64,000 bases of DNA from Ascaris suum (lineage: Eukaryota > Nematoda > Chromadorea > Rhabditida > Ascarididae): assembly GCA_013433145.1 (NCBI GenBank), contig CM024178.1, positions 124,001-188,000 on the forward strand, given 5' to 3'. The notes under the pieces were generated by a model. That model was not told where the DNA came from, did not search any database, and saw nothing but the letters and a program-made list of their open reading frames with translations. A program made the translations under genes and the position numbers. Of this stretch, positions 62,885 through 64,000 are shown piece by piece (the first letter of the stretch is position 1; every line of letters begins with the position of its first letter).

Positions 62885-63886
62885 GTATGTTTGTTGATAA
62901 CTTATCACATTAGAGGAAACATTTAATCACTATCACTGTAAAAGTCAACCTTTGTAGAAGTCTCAGGAAGGTAGGACTCGAGTTTCGAAAGAAGAACTTC
63001 TATTTGAAGACTTTTACCACTTCAACTGAGTAACAAATGAACACGAATATACAACACTGATGATCAACTTAATATTATCATAGCTAGTGGAAAACAGGTA
63101 ATGTTAAAGGGTGTGCATTGATCGAATGCAATTGTTTTTGCTGATTTCTCGCAAAAACGGTTTCAGCAACCATTTCTTCGTTGAAATCGTAAAAAATTTC
63201 CGCGCTAAGCAACTGTCATATAGAAGCTAAAGAAAAAAAGCAGTAAAAAAAATTCCTCGTAATTCAGCCACTTCCAGGGAAATTTCTTGCGCTAAAGACT
63301 CGTCATATAAGTAAGTTTTCTGACAGTTTCTTTATCTGCTGACTGGAAATGAGAGGATAAGATGAAATTCAGAAGGTTAAATGGCTCGCATCGTGAGAAT
63401 TTTACGTGACAGCATACTTTTTTGCGCTAATCACAGCTGGTACTTGGCATTTCATAATAAGCGATAAAGACATGCATCGATGTTTCCATAGCTCATGAGG
63501 GTCCTTGATTTGTTCTGTTGCATTCTATCGCTCTCAAGGTTTTTTTTTTTTGAGAAGAGTTAGGAGGAGGGTTGGTAATGACTAGTGAGAAATAAGCATG
63601 GCAACCTTTCGCAGAAAAAGAAAACAGATTTCTGCATTTTATTCACAGGCCATATTGTGTTTGATGAAAGCTGATATCAGTGGAGAATAAAGGAAAGCTT
63701 CATTCTTACGACCTTTAAAGCGATGCTTAGAGAAGGAATATTTGAAGTTTCAATAGAAATATCTTTATCATTATTGTGCTTGGAGGTGGAAGATATAGTA
63801 GGCGTTTATATGCGTGTTCAGTTTTTTGAGAAAATTAATGCGTTTAATATAAATTAATATATATTTATATATTTATAGATAAAATT

Positions 63887-63889
<3 letters not shown>

Positions 63890-63981
<92 letters not shown>
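63890..63981. repeat. (TA)n tract 2, copy 4
   Basis: About 92 bp of alternating TA; the window ends 19 bases after it. Confidence 0.95.
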
Positions 63982-63984
<3 letters not shown>

Positions 63985-64000
63985 TAGATAAAACGCATTC

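Larger units (their letters stand above)
58975..64000 (+). repeat. 15.3-kb tandem unit, copy 4 (cut by window end)
   Basis: The first 5026 bp of a fourth copy; the window ends just after its second (TA)n tract. Everything visible is colinear with copy 3. The right end of the array and any further copies are outside the window. Confidence 0.97.

Overview
The window is eukaryotic and most likely nematode, probably strongylid or hookworm-like; the species is inferred, not shown. The evidence is small exons separated by A/T-rich introns with TTTTCAG-type acceptors and GTAAGT/GTATGT-type donors, relics of an RTE-class retrotransposon of the kind common in worm genomes, long (TA)n tracts, and exon translations typical of the giant invertebrate muscle proteins of the kettin/titin (sallimus, ketn-1/ttn-1) family. 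There is no prokaryotic gene organisation.

Layout. Positions 1-13054 are a repeat-strewn flank with no gene I can recognise. It holds tRNA-like relics (about 5.3, 8.4 and 9.3 kb), a dispersed ~95-bp repeat pair, a (TA)n tract, a perfect 34-bp-stem hairpin (9369-9450), a 177-bp tandem repeat at 10.1-10.4 kb whose inverted copy ends exactly at 13054, and between these a decayed RTE-like reverse transcriptase (about 10.8-11.4 kb).

From 13055 to the window end the sequence is one direct tandem array with a ~15.3-kb unit: copy 1 13055-28391 (15337 bp), copy 2 28392-43678 (15287 bp), copy 3 43679-58974 (15296 bp), copy 4 58975-64000 (cut by the window end). The copies are nearly identical. Visible differences are (TA)n length, a few small indels and scattered SNPs. 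Copy 1 is the outlier, and copies 3 and 4 share variants that 1 and 2 lack.

Each unit carries, on the + strand, a series of putative exons: an N-terminal half of a kettin-type Ig domain; a (TA)n tract and an ~890-bp GNTAGT hexanucleotide minisatellite; at least five short coiled-coil exons; a second (TA)n tract; further coil and Ig-like pieces; a Gln/Arg/Pro-rich linker; then a good kettin/titin Ig half-domain, a second Ig domain split by an intron, and a kettin-like inter-Ig linker exon. The unit junction falls in the intron between that linker and the first Ig exon of the next copy, so the amplification keeps a plausible linker-Ig order. Several Ig exons carry frameshifts or lost key residues shared by all copies, and many splice phases do not match. 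The array is therefore best read as a recently amplified, largely pseudogenised fragment of a giant muscle-protein gene. Whether any copy is transcribed, and how many copies lie beyond position 64000, cannot be seen from this window.
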